Source of the DNA: Burkholderiaceae bacterium
Lineage (GTDB): Bacteria > Pseudomonadota > Gammaproteobacteria > Burkholderiales > Burkholderiaceae_E
Length of the DNA: 64,000 bases
Direction: 5' to 3'
Assembly (NCBI GenBank): GCA_024235875.1
Contig: JACKLP010000002.1
Location: 124,001-188,000, forward strand
Position numbers and translations under genes: made by a program. The stretch's first letter is position 1, and each line of letters begins with the position of its first letter. Below the pieces are notes generated by a model. That model was not told the DNA's origin. It saw only the letters and a list, made by a program, of their open reading frames with translations, and did not search any database. Below are positions 28,800 to 37,193 of this stretch, piece by piece.

Positions 28800-29951
28800 A
28801 TGAACGACGTGAAAGCCCGGGCACGGGCGCTGGTGCCCGAGATCGTTTCGCGCCGCGACGAGATCGAGCGCGCGCGGCGCATTCCGGCCGATCTCAACGC
28901 CAGGCTGGTCCAGGCCGGCCTGCTGCGGATGCTGGTGCCGGCCGAGATCGGCGGGCTGGAGATGGCGCCGCTCGACTACGTGGAGGTAATCGAGCTGCTC
29001 GGCGAGGCCGACGCGTCCACCGGCTGGTGCACGATGATCGCGGCGGTTACGTGCCTGAAGTCGGCCTTCCTCGATCGCGAGGTGGCGCGCGCGCTCTACG
29101 GCGACCCGGCCGCGGTGCACGGCGGTGTGTTCGCGCCCAACGGCCGGGCCGACGTCGATGGCGACCACTACGTGGTCAACGGCGACTGGCAGTGGGCGTC
29201 GGGCTCGGCCAACTGCACCTGGCTGACCGGCGGCGCGCTGGTCTACGAGGTCGGGCAGCTGCAAAAGCTGCCGAACGGGGCGCCGGACGCGCGCCAGTTC
29301 CTCTTTCCGGCCGACGCGGTCGAGCTCGCCGACGACTGGAACGTCAGCGGCCTGTGCGGCACCGGCAGCGGCAGCATGAAGGTGCGCAACTGCCGCGTGC
29401 CGCGCTCGCACGCGGTGTCGCTGGTGACCGACCGGCAGCAGTTCGGCGGGCCGCTGTACGTGTTTCCGAGCTTCGGCATGCTGGCGCTCGGGATCTCGGT
29501 GGTGGCCATGGGCAATGCCAGCGGCGCCGTCAACGACCTGATCGCGCTCGCCGCCGAGAAGACGCCGCAGGGCACGCGGCGCGTGCTCGCCCAGCGCGCG
29601 CACACGCAGATCGAGGTGGCGCGCGCGGTGGCCATGCTGCGCTCGGCGCGCGCCTACCTGATCGACACCATCGGCACCGCCTGGGACGAGGCGCGCAACG
29701 ACGGCGCGATCAGCGTGCGCGCCCGCGCCGAGCTGCGGCTCGCCTGCACCCACGTGGCGCGCACCAGCGCCGAGGTGTGCAAGACCATGTACGAGCTGGG
29801 CGGCGGCAGCAGCCTGTTCCTCGCCTCGCCGCTGCAGCGCCGCCTGCGCGATGCGATGGCAGCCAGCCAGCACATGATGGTGGCGCCGCCCACGCTGGAG
29901 CTGACCGGAAGGGTGTTGTTGGGGGTGGAGACGGACTTGACGTTTCTTTGA
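28800..29951 (+). CDS. acyl-CoA dehydrogenase-fold flavoprotein (monooxygenase-like)
   Basis: 383 residues. IPADLNARLVQAGLLRMLVP followed by EIGGLEMAPLDYVEVIELLG, then DASTGWC and NGDWQWASGS, is the layout of the HpaH/DszC/NcnH branch of the acyl-CoA dehydrogenase superfamily, in which flavin-dependent hydroxylases and dehydrogenases occur. The C-terminal domain has a four-helix pattern ending LYELGGGSSL-type (TMYELGGGSSLFLASPLQRR). Substrate not predictable. Operon with the upstream reductase. Confidence 0.88.
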   Translation: MNDVKARARALVPEIVSRRDEIERARRIPADLNARLVQAGLLRMLVPAEIGGLEMAPLDYVEVIELLGEADASTGWCTMIAAVTCLKSAFLDREVARALYGDPAAVHGGVFAPNGRADVDGDHYVVNGDWQWASGSANCTWLTGGALVYEVGQLQKLPNGAPDARQFLFPADAVELADDWNVSGLCGTGSGSMKVRNCRVPRSHAVSLVTDRQQFGGPLYVFPSFGMLALGISVVAMGNASGAVNDLIALAAEKTPQGTRRVLAQRAHTQIEVARAVAMLRSARAYLIDTIGTAWDEARNDGAISVRARAELRLACTHVARTSAEVCKTMYELGGGSSLFLASPLQRRLRDAMAASQHMMVAPPTLELTGRVLLGVETDLTFL

Positions 29952-30020
29952 GCGGCTTGGCCCCGCACGCGGGGCAAGGTGCGAGACAGCCGCCGCCGTT
30001 TACGGCGCTAGCCAAGACGT

Positions 30021-30049
30021 TTGTCAGGTATTTGCCGCTCCAGTAGATA
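30021..30049 (+). promoter_or_regulatory. sigma-70-type promoter for the Fic gene
   Basis: TTGTCA (30021-30026), 17-bp spacer, TAGATA (30044-30049), in an AT-rich patch about 80 bases before the Fic start. Spacing is optimal and the hexamers match five of six and four of six. Confidence 0.5.
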
Positions 30050-30128
30050 TTTTGGATATCATCTCGCAATAAAGTAGAAAGCTTGCCGAAGCCCTAGATA
30101 GCCTCGGCACCAGATTGGTTGCGCGTAG

Positions 30129-31661
30129 ATGAATACCCCGGTTTCCCGGATCCCGCTCGGCTACCAAGCGCTGATCCACCGCTATCAGCTCGAGGTGCCC
30201 GCGCTGCGGCGCGTCTTCGTGGCGGTCGACCGGGCGGTCGAGACGCGCACCACGACCGCGATCGGCGAGGAAACGATCGAGCTGCCCCGGCAGCGCATCG
30301 CGGATCGGGAGAGCCTGGCCGGGCAGCTCACCTTTGCCTTCAAGCGGGAAGAGCTGAACCTTACCGTGTTGGCGGCGCTCTTCCAGCAGCCTGAGGCCAT
30401 CCAGGGCGTCCAGGCGTGGCTGGCCGCGCGCCCGAGCTCCAAGTACTCGCGCATCGCCGGGCACCTGGCCACCTGGCTCACCGGCCATGCCTTCGACTAC
30501 CGGCTGCCCCCGGGCAGTCCTCGTGTCCGGCTGCTGGATCCGCAACGCTACGTGGTCGGTCCGGCGCACACCGATCCGAAGTTCGGCGTGATCAGCAATC
30601 TCCTGGGTGATCGCCACTTCAGTCCGCTCGTTCGGCGCACCGAACGACTCGACTCGCTGCTCGCCGCGGACCTGGCCGCCAAAGTGACCACCGCGCTCCA
30701 ATCGATCGAGCCGGAGGTGCTCGCGCGCGCCGTCGACTACCTCTACCTGTCCGAGACCCGGTCGACCTACTCGATCGAGGACGAGATGCCCGATCACAGC
30801 CGTGCGGTGAAGTTCCGTCGGCTGCTCGAGCTCGCCGGCGAGCCAGGGCTGCTGACCGAGGACCAACTCTGCCAGTGGCAGAACCAGGTCGTCGATCGGC
30901 GCTCGGCCGAAGCGAGCTATCGCACCGGACAGAACTGGCTCTCGCGCCCCGGTCGCTTCCGAAACATCGCCGACTTCATCCCGCCACCGGCTGGCCAGAT
31001 TCCCCCCATGATGGATTCGATCGCCGGTCTCGCATCATTGGGCGCCGACGGCGCCATCGACCCGGTGATCGCCGCGACCTGCGCATCCTTCGGGTTCGTC
31101 TTCGTGCACCCGTTCTGGGACGGCAACGGCCGTCTGCATCGATTCTTGCTGCACCACGTTCTGCGCCAGGCCGGCTTCACGCCGAAGGAGGTCGTGCTGC
31201 CGCTGTCGGCCCGTATGCTCCAGCAGCTGGCCCGCTACTCGGCGCTGCTCAAAGGCTACTCACGCCCCCGGACCGACCTGCTGGACTACGCACTGGACGC
31301 CGACAGCGACACCATCATGCTGCGCACGCCGCAGCCGCCGTGGCTGTATGCCTACTGGGACGCAACCGAAGCCTGCGAGTTCATGCTTGAATGCGCTCAG
31401 GCGTGCGTCGACGAAGACCTGCAGGTCGAGATCACCTACCTGCGAGCGCACGACGCCACCGTGCGCCAGCTCGAGGGCTGGCTCGACATGCGCCAATCGG
31501 CGCTGAACACGCTGATCGACATCGTCGTACAGGGGCGCGGAACGCTATCGAAAGCCAAGCGAACGCATGCGCTCTTCGCACACCTGACCGACGACGAGGT
31601 CGCGCGGGTTGAAGCCGCCGTGCTCGAGCACTTCCGGGTGTACCTCGAGCGGATCGGCTGA
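30129..31661 (+). CDS. Fic family protein (AMP-transferase type)
   Basis: 510 residues. The Fic motif HPFWDGNGRLHR is at 327-338 (catalytic His 327). STYSIEDEM at 212-220 resembles the S/T-x-x-x-E-(G/N) inhibitory helix, placed N-terminal to the Fic core as in class II Fic proteins, with Asp instead of Gly/Asn after the Glu. The 200-residue N-terminal part and the C-terminal 120 residues (a helical, winged-helix-like end) flank the core. Family members transfer AMP from ATP to target hydroxyls. It stands alone with its own promoter-like sequence. Confidence 0.92.
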   Translation: MNTPVSRIPLGYQALIHRYQLEVPALRRVFVAVDRAVETRTTTAIGEETIELPRQRIADRESLAGQLTFAFKREELNLTVLAALFQQPEAIQGVQAWLAARPSSKYSRIAGHLATWLTGHAFDYRLPPGSPRVRLLDPQRYVVGPAHTDPKFGVISNLLGDRHFSPLVRRTERLDSLLAADLAAKVTTALQSIEPEVLARAVDYLYLSETRSTYSIEDEMPDHSRAVKFRRLLELAGEPGLLTEDQLCQWQNQVVDRRSAEASYRTGQNWLSRPGRFRNIADFIPPPAGQIPPMMDSIAGLASLGADGAIDPVIAATCASFGFVFVHPFWDGNGRLHRFLLHHVLRQAGFTPKEVVLPLSARMLQQLARYSALLKGYSRPRTDLLDYALDADSDTIMLRTPQPPWLYAYWDATEACEFMLECAQACVDEDLQVEITYLRAHDATVRQLEGWLDMRQSALNTLIDIVVQGRGTLSKAKRTHALFAHLTDDEVARVEAAVLEHFRVYLERIG

Positions 31662-31670
31662 GGTTGGCCG

Positions 31671-31973
31671 CTACGACGCGCCCGATGGTGTCACGCGCCG
31701 GCGGGTCGACGTACCGGTGGCGTTGCGGCGCGAGACCGCTTCCTCGAGTACTTGCCGGATGAAGCGCTGATACGGAATGCCCGCGTCATCGGCCGCGGAC
31801 TTCACCGCCGTCAGCAAGGCGTCGGGCAAGCGCATGTTGACCCGCGCCTCCTTGCGCGCGAACTCGAAGCGCATCGGCTTCATGTCGCCCAGGTCGAACT
31901 CGGTGAGGTCGGCTTCAGCGACGAAGCGCTCGGCCTGGGTGTCAGTCCGAAGTCTGGGAAGTCGCTTTTTCAT
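31671..31973 (-). CDS. CopG/BrnA-type antitoxin-like protein, orphan
   Basis: 100 residues. MKKRLPRLRTDTQAERFV, then LTEFDLGDMKPMRFEF, is the N-terminal part typical of CopG antitoxins (PF12441); RVNMRLPDALLTAVKSAADD followed by AGIPYQRFIRQVLEEAV is the ribbon-helix-helix. Such proteins neutralise BrnT- or RelE-like toxins and repress their own operon. No toxin gene is adjacent: the Fic gene ends 9 bases downstream, and a promoter-like site lies directly upstream. Confidence 0.82.
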   Translation of the reverse strand: MKKRLPRLRTDTQAERFVAEADLTEFDLGDMKPMRFEFARKEARVNMRLPDALLTAVKSAADDAGIPYQRFIRQVLEEAVSRRNATGTSTRRRVTPSGAS

Positions 31974-32024
31974 AGTGCAGGATCTCCCGTCGGTGCATGT
32001 AGCGGGCGCTGATGGGACGGATCA

Positions 32025-32038
32025 ATTATATGTACATA
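32025..32038 (-). promoter_or_regulatory. -10 box overlapped by a palindrome, likely autoregulated promoter
   Basis: On the minus strand a perfect TATAAT (32030-32025) overlaps a 10-bp palindrome TATGTACATA (32029-32038). It lies about 52 bases upstream of the CopG-type antitoxin start. Ribbon-helix-helix repressors bind such short palindromes, so self-repression is likely; the -35 is weak. Confidence 0.5.
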
Positions 32039-32144
32039 CAAATAGCCACCGCCACGCTGCCTGCGGGACAGAATTGCGCTCGTGTGCTCGCGGCCTACCG
32101 GCTGCGGCGGCCGCAGGGACCTCTGTTCTAACCGATGTCGACGG

Positions 32145-32396
32145 TCATGGCATCTGGTCATCCGGCTGAGGCGGCTTGCCCCCAGCTCGTAAGACGATCC
32201 GGTCGAAGGCATCCCGGTCGGCGCGATCCCGGCGCTCGACAAAGTAGGCTGCGGTAGTCATGGCCGCCAGCTTCTCGGCTAACGCAGTGGCCACGAAGTG
32301 GTTGAAACTGGTGCCATCGGCCTTGGCTCGGCGCATCACCTCGTCCTTGATGGAAGTGAGCAGGCGCAAGGGGTAGGTGCTCAGAGAACGGCTCAT
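32145..32396 (-). CDS. small ribbon-helix-helix protein, antitoxin-like
   Basis: 83 residues from the ATG at MSRSLSTYPLRLLTSIKDEV. The pattern PLRLLTSIKDEVMRRAKADG, TSFNHFVATALAEKLAAM, then ERRDRADRDAFDRI and a PPQPDDQMP tail is that of orphan Arc/HicB-like ribbon-helix-helix proteins found near toxin-antitoxin genes. No toxin gene is adjacent. An upstream start at 32456 would add 20 residues with no likeness. Confidence 0.7.
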   Translation of the reverse strand: MSRSLSTYPLRLLTSIKDEVMRRAKADGTSFNHFVATALAEKLAAMTTAAYFVERRDRADRDAFDRIVLRAGGKPPQPDDQMP

Positions 32397-32589
32397 GAAA
32401 GGGATATCGGATGGGCGCAGAGCAACAACGCCATTGCCCAGGTGATGGATCGACACGCACGAGCCTTTCGATCTGTGCTCGCGAGAAAAGCGCTAGCCTC
32501 GCGGCGCCGACACGGCCGGCTTGCGGCCACACCGCGAACATTCAACCGGGCAGATTTTCGTAGCCCTTCACACGCCAGACGTCGCCGCC

Positions 32590-34611
32590 ATGTCCACTTC
32601 ACTCCCCGCCGCCGACCCCAACGCCATCCGCTTCCTCGCCATCGACGCCATCGTGCGTGCCGGCGAGGGCCACCAGGGCGTCCCGCTCGGCATGGCCGAG
32701 ATCGCCACTGCGCTCTACACGCGCCACCTGAAGTTCGATCCGTCCGATCCCACCTGGCCTGATCGCGATCGGGTCGTGCTCTCGAACGGGCACGGCTCGA
32801 TGCTGCTCTACGCGCTGCTCTACCTGACCGGCTACGAGCGCATCGGCATCGAGCAGGTGAGCACCTTCCGCGACTTCGGCTCGCGCTGCGAGGGGCATCC
32901 CGAGATCGATGTGGCATCGGGCATCGAGGTCACCACCGGGCCATTGGGGCAGGGGATCGCCAACGCGTTCGGCATGGCGGTGGCCGAGGCCTACCTGGCG
33001 GCGCGCTTCGGGCGCGCGGTGGTGGACCACTTCACCTACGCCTTCGTGGGCGACGGCTGCCTGCAGGAGGGTATCGGCCAGGAGATGATTTCGCTGGCCG
33101 GCCACCTGCGCCTGGGTCGGCTGATCCTGCTGTGGGACGACAACCGCATCACCGATGATGGCGCCACGTCGCTGTCGATTAGCGAGGACGTGGCCGCGCG
33201 CTGCCGGGTGGCCGGCTGGCACGTGGTGGAAGTGGACGGGCACGACCTGGAGGCCGTGTCGGCCGCCATTGGCGAGGCGCGAGCCGATCCGCGGCCGTCG
33301 ATGATCGCGTGCCGCACGGTGATCGCGCGTGGCATCGCGCGGCTGGAAGGCCAGCGCGGCGGCCACAGCGCGCGGTTGTTCCCCGAGGACGCGGCCGCGG
33401 CGCGCGAGCAACTTGGCTGGACCGCGCCACCGTTCGAGATTCCGGCCGATGTGCTGGACGCCTGGCGCGAAGCGGGCGGGCGCGGACGTAGCGTGCGCGA
33501 GGGCTGGCAGGCGCGGGTGGCGGCGCTGCCTGCGCCCGAGCGCGCCGAGTTCGAGCGCGTGCTCGCGGGCGAGTTGCCCACCGGCTGGCGCGAGCTGCTG
33601 CAGGACTACAAACGCAGCGCGCCCACGCGCAAGCCTTTGCCCAGCGGCATCTTCATCTCGGCCGAACTCAACGACCTGTTGGTGGATTGCATGCCCGAGC
33701 GCATGGTGTGCTGCGCCGACCTGGAAGCGCCCACCAACCACAAGCGGCGGCTGGCCGCGTTCACCGCCGAGGACCGCGCCGGCGGCTACGTGCACTGCGG
33801 CGTGCGCGAGCACGTGATGGGCGCGATGGCCAACGGCATGGCCGCGCATGGCGGCATCGTGCCGCTGGCCGTGACCTACCTGGCCTTCGCCGACTACGAG
33901 CGCCCGGCCATGCGCATGGCCGCGATGATGCGGCTGCTGGTGAAGTTCGTGTTCAGCCACGACTCGATCGGCATCGGCCGCAACGGGCCCACGCACCAGC
34001 CGGTGGAGATCCTGGCCTCGCTGCGCGCGATGCCCAACATGCTCGTGCTGCGCCCGGCCGATGCGGTGGAGGCGGCCGAGTGCTGGGAGATCGCGTTCGA
34101 GCACCGCACGGGGCCGTGCACGCTGGTGTTCGCGCGCCAGGCGCTGCCGCATGTGCGGCGCGGCGATGACGACGGCGACGGCAACAACAGCGGTAGCGGC
34201 AGTGAAAACCGCTCGCGCCGTGGCGCCTACGTGCTGGCCGAGGCGCAGGGCGGTGAGCGCGTGGTCACGCTATTGGCCACCGGTTCGGAGGTGGCGATCG
34301 CACTCGCCGCACGCGACATGCTGCAGGCCGAGGGCTTTCCGACCGCCGTGGTGTCGATGCCATGCTGGGAACTGTTCGAGGCGCAGGACGCCGCCTATCG
34401 CGCAAGCGTGCTGGGCCCTGGCACCGTGCGTGTGGGCTGCGAAGCGGCGATGCGCTTCGGTTGGGATCGGTGGCTGGGCGAGCGCGGCGGATTCGTGGGC
34501 ATGACAGGCTTCGGGGCGTCCGGGCCGGCCGAGACGCTGTACGAACATTTCGGGATCACGCCGCAGGCGATCGTGGGGCAGGTGCGAAGTCTGCTGGGCG
34601 AATCGATTTGA
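32590..34611 (+). CDS. transketolase
   Basis: 673 residues, cytosolic, thiamine-diphosphate dependent. GEGHQGVPLGMAEIA, LSNGHGSMLLYALL and EGHPE are family motifs; the ThDP/Mg motif is GDG at 154-156 through N185 (DDNRITDD). The Pyr-domain Glu lies in HCGVREHVMGAMANG and GRNGPTHQPVE is present. It interconverts pentose-phosphate sugars by moving a two-carbon unit. An acidic, Gly/Ser/Asn-rich stretch at about 527-547 (GDDDGDGNNSGSGSENRSRRG region) interrupts a place where relatives have a short loop. The last 59 codons are present again at 36537-36714. Confidence 0.94.
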   Translation: MSTSLPAADPNAIRFLAIDAIVRAGEGHQGVPLGMAEIATALYTRHLKFDPSDPTWPDRDRVVLSNGHGSMLLYALLYLTGYERIGIEQVSTFRDFGSRCEGHPEIDVASGIEVTTGPLGQGIANAFGMAVAEAYLAARFGRAVVDHFTYAFVGDGCLQEGIGQEMISLAGHLRLGRLILLWDDNRITDDGATSLSISEDVAARCRVAGWHVVEVDGHDLEAVSAAIGEARADPRPSMIACRTVIARGIARLEGQRGGHSARLFPEDAAAAREQLGWTAPPFEIPADVLDAWREAGGRGRSVREGWQARVAALPAPERAEFERVLAGELPTGWRELLQDYKRSAPTRKPLPSGIFISAELNDLLVDCMPERMVCCADLEAPTNHKRRLAAFTAEDRAGGYVHCGVREHVMGAMANGMAAHGGIVPLAVTYLAFADYERPAMRMAAMMRLLVKFVFSHDSIGIGRNGPTHQPVEILASLRAMPNMLVLRPADAVEAAECWEIAFEHRTGPCTLVFARQALPHVRRGDDDGDGNNSGSGSENRSRRGAYVLAEAQGGERVVTLLATGSEVAIALAARDMLQAEGFPTAVVSMPCWELFEAQDAAYRASVLGPGTVRVGCEAAMRFGWDRWLGERGGFVGMTGFGASGPAETLYEHFGITPQAIVGQVRSLLGESI

Positions 34612-34712
34612 TCCGACCTAAGGCGGAACGAGCGCGGCTACCGACGGACGAGCGCGCTCGATCGAACCGGCACTTCGAAGCCGACTGCGAACTTGCTGGC
34701 GTCACTCTTAAG

Positions 34713-36248
34713 TCAGAACCCATATCGCCGCTTCGTGTACTCGAGACACTTGCGCTGCTCTCCGTCGGTCTTGAGCGGGCGGCAGCGCTCTTTCACTTCC
34801 TGCATTGCGAGGTTCCAATCCTCGTTTACCCGCTTCTCGCAAAGTGAGTTCCCTACTATCGAGGTGCGACCCCCGGGACTGTTCGGGTAGTGAATCTGGT
34901 CGCAGCGCTTCATTCGGGCCTCGTATCCGGGATCGACGTCACTGCGGGCGTTGAATACGGCAGCCGCGACACCAATCATCGCGAGGGCAGCCTGTTGATT
35001 CGCCGCGAGCTTTTTCGCTACCGCGCTCGCCTTGGCTACCGCGCCCTCGGTATCGCCTGGGACGACGCCCTCGATCAGATACACCGGCTCATTTGCGCTA
35101 GTCACGACCGTGTACCGCTTGGCGGATGTGCGAACGATGTACGCGCATGCAGGTCGTGCCGGCCCCTTGTCTTCGCCTTCACAGCTCAAACCCGGGGCTC
35201 GCCGTTGCCAGCGACGCCGCCAGTCGATCTGACCGTACGTGATCGCTGTCCGCGAGTCCGGGAAATAGCTGAAGAATCGAGCGCCGTCGGCGATTCTCGT
35301 CATGTACAGGGTGTTACCCCGGAACAGTGCCTCGATGTCAATAGCGGACAGGAAATGCGATGGCGGCAGGACGCGGCGCAATGGATATCGACCGAAATCG
35401 ACTGGCAGTCCATCGGGACGAATCCTTCCCCGGGCACGTCGGGCGCGAGCGAAGATTCCCAGACCGTCGCCGGCGACTACGCGCTGCACAGATTGACCTC
35501 TGCCACCGATGGCGGGAGCGAGGACGAGCCTGCGCCCCCGCTTCTTGACGGCCACGCAGCGAACGTTCAAGACCGAGATGTGCTCGCAGACGCCGTCGGG
35601 TCCTATCGTGTACTGTCCCCAGCGCAACCGACTGCCAAACTCGGTGTAGAACACGCCGGTCGGCGCGTAGTAGGTGCTTCGCACCGCGCCTCTGGGCCCT
35701 TCGACAACGCTGACGGTATTGCCGTAGAACGTGCGGTATGGCAACCCGGCATGCAAGGGACTCGGACCAATGCGAATCTCGCGAACCTGGCAGCCGGCGC
35801 CGCGCCAGACGATCGGCGAGTCTCCGCATTCGCCAAACGCACGGGCCGCGAACTGCGCGGCCCCCGACTTGCTCGACTGCTCTTGGGCCGCATCGATCAA
35901 CGCGTCGCAATCGCCACCGTAGGGCATGCCCGAATGCCAACGAAAGTCGGTTGCGGCCTTCTGCGTGAGGAATGTCACGAGGTCGGTCCCGGTGTCTACC
36001 GGATATCCGAGCGATGCGAGCGCCGACTTGACCCTTGGCCACTGCCACGTCGTGCACTTCAGTTGCGCTGGCGTACGGCCGGCCGAGCCGCGGGACGACC
36101 GCCCCGAACCGGTGATTGCATCCATGATGGACCGGCTGATCGACCCGGGTGCTGCCCGAGTTCCGGTCCCTGAATTGTTGGCCGTTGCAGCGCAGCCGGC
36201 GAGCCAGAGCGCAAGTAGTAGCAACGACAAGAATCGACCAATGAGCAT
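34713..36248 (-). CDS. lipoprotein of unknown function
   Basis: 511 residues from an ATG with GGAGG eight bases upstream. RFLSLLLLALWLAGC is a lipoprotein signal with lipobox LAGC, so the mature protein is probably anchored to a membrane facing the periplasm or outside. The body has about a dozen cysteines and many aromatic residues but no recognised domain; the last third has an Ala-rich helix (AVAKASAVAKKLAANQQAAL) and a charged Cys-containing tail. It is convergent with the transketolase gene and lies between that gene and a second copy of its 3' end, which points to arrival by recombination. Confidence 0.75.
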   Translation of the reverse strand: MLIGRFLSLLLLALWLAGCAATANNSGTGTRAAPGSISRSIMDAITGSGRSSRGSAGRTPAQLKCTTWQWPRVKSALASLGYPVDTGTDLVTFLTQKAATDFRWHSGMPYGGDCDALIDAAQEQSSKSGAAQFAARAFGECGDSPIVWRGAGCQVREIRIGPSPLHAGLPYRTFYGNTVSVVEGPRGAVRSTYYAPTGVFYTEFGSRLRWGQYTIGPDGVCEHISVLNVRCVAVKKRGRRLVLAPAIGGRGQSVQRVVAGDGLGIFARARRARGRIRPDGLPVDFGRYPLRRVLPPSHFLSAIDIEALFRGNTLYMTRIADGARFFSYFPDSRTAITYGQIDWRRRWQRRAPGLSCEGEDKGPARPACAYIVRTSAKRYTVVTSANEPVYLIEGVVPGDTEGAVAKASAVAKKLAANQQAALAMIGVAAAVFNARSDVDPGYEARMKRCDQIHYPNSPGGRTSIVGNSLCEKRVNEDWNLAMQEVKERCRPLKTDGEQRKCLEYTKRRYGF

Positions 36249-36536
36249 ATCTCGGCCTCCAGGGTTCAGCTTTCTCCGTGCAGCACCCGGTTCCGCATGA
36301 ATACGCGGCGCAGGCGGTCCAAGTTGGCATTCTGGCTGGCGCCACGCCGGCGGCAGGCTGACTTGAACCAATTGATGGCGCTTAGCCCCGTTGGCGGGCG
36401 GTTGGTCTTGCCAATTTTGGGTAGTACGGATTGATCCGCGCCGTGAGCTCCTTTCATGGAAGCAAACGCACCCGATCGATACGCACGCGCCTCACCGACG
36501 GCATTCCCTTGATGCGGCAGCCACGCCCGAGCGAAT

Positions 36537-36714
36537 GGGCTGCGAGGCGGCGATGCGCTTCGGCTGGGACCGGTGGCTGGGTGAGCGCGGCGGCTTCGTG
36601 GGCATAGCAGGCTTTGGAGCGTCGGGGCCGGCCGAGACGCTGTACGAGCGCTTCGGGATCACGGCGCGCGCGATCGTGGCAAAGGCGCGAACACTGCCTA
36701 GCGAGCGCATCTAG
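36537..36714 (+). pseudogene. remnant of a transketolase 3' end
   Basis: 178 bp aligning without gaps to the last 59 codons and stop of the transketolase gene (34434-34611), about 82% identical by hand count. Most differences in the first two thirds are synonymous, so it diverged while coding. It encodes MGCEAAMRFGWDRWLG onward to SERI and a stop but has no start region. The stretch 36249-36536 before it holds no recognisable gene. Confidence 0.85.
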
Positions 36715-36764
36715 CGCGCAGCAGTCCTGCGCGACGCCTTGTCTCTGCGATTCCCGCCCGTTCG

Positions 36765-37174
36765 CTACGCCGCTGCCGCTGCGTCCGCGTGTGCAAGCCC
36801 GGCCTCGGCGAAAAAGGTCGATCGATTCTTGCCGGCAGCCGACGCAGCGCGGTCGATCTCTTTCAGAACCCGGCGGGGCAGTGTCATGTTGACCCGCTCG
36901 ACCGTGGAGTTCAGCTTATCGGGGGCACGGTTACCACTGCCCAGTTGAAGTTGGCGAGCTCCGGGTCGTTGGCCAGCTCGTGCAAAGAGGAGGGCTCAGG
37001 CAACGGTTCGCCCTGGTCGAGCAACTCGGTGAGCTGAAGTACGATCGCCTCGTGCGCATTGGTCAGCGCCTCGGCCATCGTGTCGCCGGCCGAGAACGCG
37101 CCAGGAATGTCCGGGACGATCACGCTCCAGGCGTGATCCGCGTCCCCACGCTCGATCGCAACTGGATATTCCAT
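36765..37174 (-). pseudogene. HicB-type antitoxin, frameshifted
   Basis: The ATG at 37174 opens MEYPVAIERGDADHAWSVIV, then PDIPGAFSAGDTMAEALTNA, the HicB RNase H-like fold. The frame breaks at a run of five G (plus strand 36921-36925) and stops at 36911. With one more base in that run the protein continues DKLNSTVERVNMTLPRRVL and RAASAAGKNRSTFFAEAGLA to TAG at 36765, giving 136 residues, the normal HicB length with its C-terminal ribbon-helix-helix. No hicA toxin gene is adjacent. Could be true decay or a sequencing error. Confidence 0.82.
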
Positions 37175-37193
37175 CGATACCACCCCATGCGGC

